7,907 nt of DNA from Deltaproteobacteria bacterium (GTDB lineage: Bacteria; Desulfobacterota; Desulfobacteria; Desulfobacterales; JAFDDL01), in NCBI GenBank assembly GCA_019310865.1, contig JAFDDL010000155.1:1-7907 (forward strand). The letters are read 5' to 3'. The translations under genes were made by a program, and so were the position numbers. Below the pieces are notes generated by a model. The model was not told where the DNA came from and made no database searches. It worked only from the letters and a program-made list of their open reading frames with translations. Of this stretch, positions 6,588 through 7,907 are shown piece after piece (positions within the stretch are counted from its first letter, which is position 1; the number at the start of each line of letters is the position of its first letter).

Positions 6588-7907
6588 TTAGAAAGCGTAT
6601 TTAAAATTGATGGCGACAAAATCCCTGTCCGTCAGCCGATTGTCTTCCGGGTCTCCCAGAAAATTGGTATAGACAAGCCCAACCTGGTATAGCGCGCGAT
6701 AGGTGAAGTCCGCACCGATGGAGATGCTGTCTTCGTTTTCCGTAAAGGTCGCCTGGACAGAAGAAACACCACTCGGGTTTAGCTTGACAGTAATCGGAAA
6801 CTCAACATCCAAATAGGGAAGGACACCCTCGAACAGCGGTGTTACCTTCACAGTACCGCCCCAGGCGTCTTTATCGTTATTCAGGGGGAAGCTACCGTCC
6901 GGATTGACTGTATTATAACCTACTTCGCCCAGAATCGTCCACCTATCCGCGAACATAATCTGGTTGAAAAACGCGGAAAAGCTTAGCTGGGCCTGGAAGA
7001 CGTCGGCCGTATCCCACACAACATTTAGCGGATTTGGAACCCCTGCGGCCGCCAGACCTGAATGGATCACCGCCGCGGGCATGTCCGTTCTGTAGGTCAT
7101 CTCAAGTCCCCAGTTGATGTCCCAAAGCTCCGTTCCCACGCTGAATCCATAGAGCTTTACGTCTTCCTGGTAAGAAAGGTTGTATGTGGGAAAGCCGATT
7201 CCGAGCAGCATGGGCATAAGATCAAAATTCAGCTTGGGGAGCTTTTCATGATAGTTGATATAATAAAACCCGAATTCGCTGGCATTCAGGGCGTCGCATA
7301 TCCAGCGAAGGGCAAATCCATACTGTCCGTCGTCCTCCGGATCCGTATCTTTGGTTCGATTGATTAGAAAACCCGGGGTTATCAGGGTATAACCGCTGTC
7401 ATCAATTGCATCGGCAAAGGCATTATTCAACGGCAGGAAAAAACCAGCCTCGGGCAAACGCGTTTTTGCCCATTCCCACTGGTAATACCCGGCCAGCGTC
7501 AAGGTGTCTGTAATGCCGATGCTGCCGAATACCTGCTGGGTGGGGAGGAACAAGTCCCTGAGCTCCGCCCCGGGTACGGTGGCAAACCTTGCGTCCAGAG
7601 GCGCCATGGCCGTTGAAACGCTGTTGAAAACAAACAGACTCTCGCCCCAACTGGCCACCATGCTGCCGACGCGCAGCTCGGCTTCATGAGCGCCCAGGTT
7701 AAACTGGCAATAGGCAAAGGCATCCAGGATCTCGTTTTCACGGCCATGACGGTCCTTGGTTCTGGTGGACCATTTCTGAGGGTCGCTGATTTTCCCGGCG
7801 CGAAAGGCGTTATTGGTCCCGGGGGAATCGTGCGAGTTGTCATCTATATAGGCAAAGTCATAGAAGGCTCTAAAACGAAAAAACGCCCCGAAGTCCTTCC
7901 ACTGAAG
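6588..7907 (-). CDS. DUF1302 family outer-membrane beta-barrel protein (5' truncated by window edge)
   Basis: The frame is open to base 7907 and gives 439 visible residues; the first in-frame ATG at 7661 is internal. Upstream of that ATG the translation still reads like the family (KDFGAFFRFRAFYDFAY, then EILDAFAYCQFNLG and ELRVGS). The DUF1302 signature VASWGES lies at 84-90, followed by PGAELRDLFLP. The rest alternates polar and aromatic residues in short strands with acidic loops (DTDPEDDGQYGFALRW, PEDNRLTDRDF). It ends in FKYAF, the terminal Phe being typical of BAM-inserted barrels. The missing N-terminus, with the signal peptide, probably amounts to about 80-100 residues. It is the first visible gene of the operon, 54 bases before DUF1329. 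Passage of a hydrophobic substrate through the outer membrane is inferred. Confidence 0.9.
   Translation of the reverse strand, partial: LQWKDFGAFFRFRAFYDFAYIDDNSHDSPGTNNAFRAGKISDPQKWSTRTKDRHGRENEILDAFAYCQFNLGAHEAELRVGSMVASWGESLFVFNSVSTAMAPLDARFATVPGAELRDLFLPTQQVFGSIGITDTLTLAGYYQWEWAKTRLPEAGFFLPLNNAFADAIDDSGYTLITPGFLINRTKDTDPEDDGQYGFALRWICDALNASEFGFYYINYHEKLPKLNFDLMPMLLGIGFPTYNLSYQEDVKLYGFSVGTELWDINWGLEMTYRTDMPAAVIHSGLAAAGVPNPLNVVWDTADVFQAQLSFSAFFNQIMFADRWTILGEVGYNTVNPDGSFPLNNDKDAWGGTVKVTPLFEGVLPYLDVEFPITVKLNPSGVSSVQATFTENEDSISIGADFTYRALYQVGLVYTNFLGDPEDNRLTDRDFVAINFKYAF

Noticed and set aside
7499..7843. 114-codon minus-strand frame overlapping the DUF1302 gene
   Set aside because: It is an alternative frame. 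The DUF1302 frame continues through the same region with family motifs up to the window edge.

Overview
The window looks like a Gram-negative bacterial chromosome with moderate GC (roughly 50% by eye). It holds two modules facing each other. The combination of a PAS-type-like sigma-54 activator terminus, a -24/-12 promoter and an RND/DUF1302/DUF1329 envelope cluster would suit a Desulfobacterota (Desulfosarcina-like) or a hydrocarbon- or steroid-degrading proteobacterium. This placement is an inference from gene content and style, not from a marker gene.

Left module, plus strand (1-1286). The window opens inside a sigma-54-dependent activator, just after its GAFTGA loop. The activator ends at 717. 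A 245-base intergenic region follows, holding a 9-base direct repeat, a short inverted repeat, a well-spaced sigma-54 promoter (TGG at 810, TTGC at 821) and a 127-base leader with mutually exclusive pairings. The leader feeds a small antibiotic-biosynthesis-monooxygenase-fold (ABM) protein at 963-1286. The simplest reading is that the activator switches on the ABM gene. A short AT-rich hairpin at 1389-1408 probably ends this transcript in the convergent gap.

Right module, minus strand (7907 down to 1450). Four genes run in the order DUF1302 outer-membrane beta-barrel (5' part outside the window), DUF1329 periplasmic protein, Ycf48/BNR-type beta-propeller, and MMPL-family RND inner-membrane transporter. 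Gaps are 54, 100 and 40 bases, so this looks like one operon whose promoter lies beyond the right edge. A perfect 11-bp hairpin sits in the 100-base gap.

Together the four proteins would span the envelope: inner-membrane pump, soluble periplasmic propeller, LolA-like periplasmic protein, and outer-membrane barrel. This set recurs in many proteobacteria, but to my knowledge its substrate and mechanism are not firmly established. I infer movement of a hydrophobic molecule (lipid, sterol or hydrocarbon-derived) between membranes. It is the best candidate here for an under-described system. Points to pursue are the asymmetric proton-relay motifs of the pump, a helical insertion in the propeller and a Cys/His cluster in the DUF1329 protein. 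No tRNA, rRNA, CRISPR array, insertion sequence or phage gene was seen.
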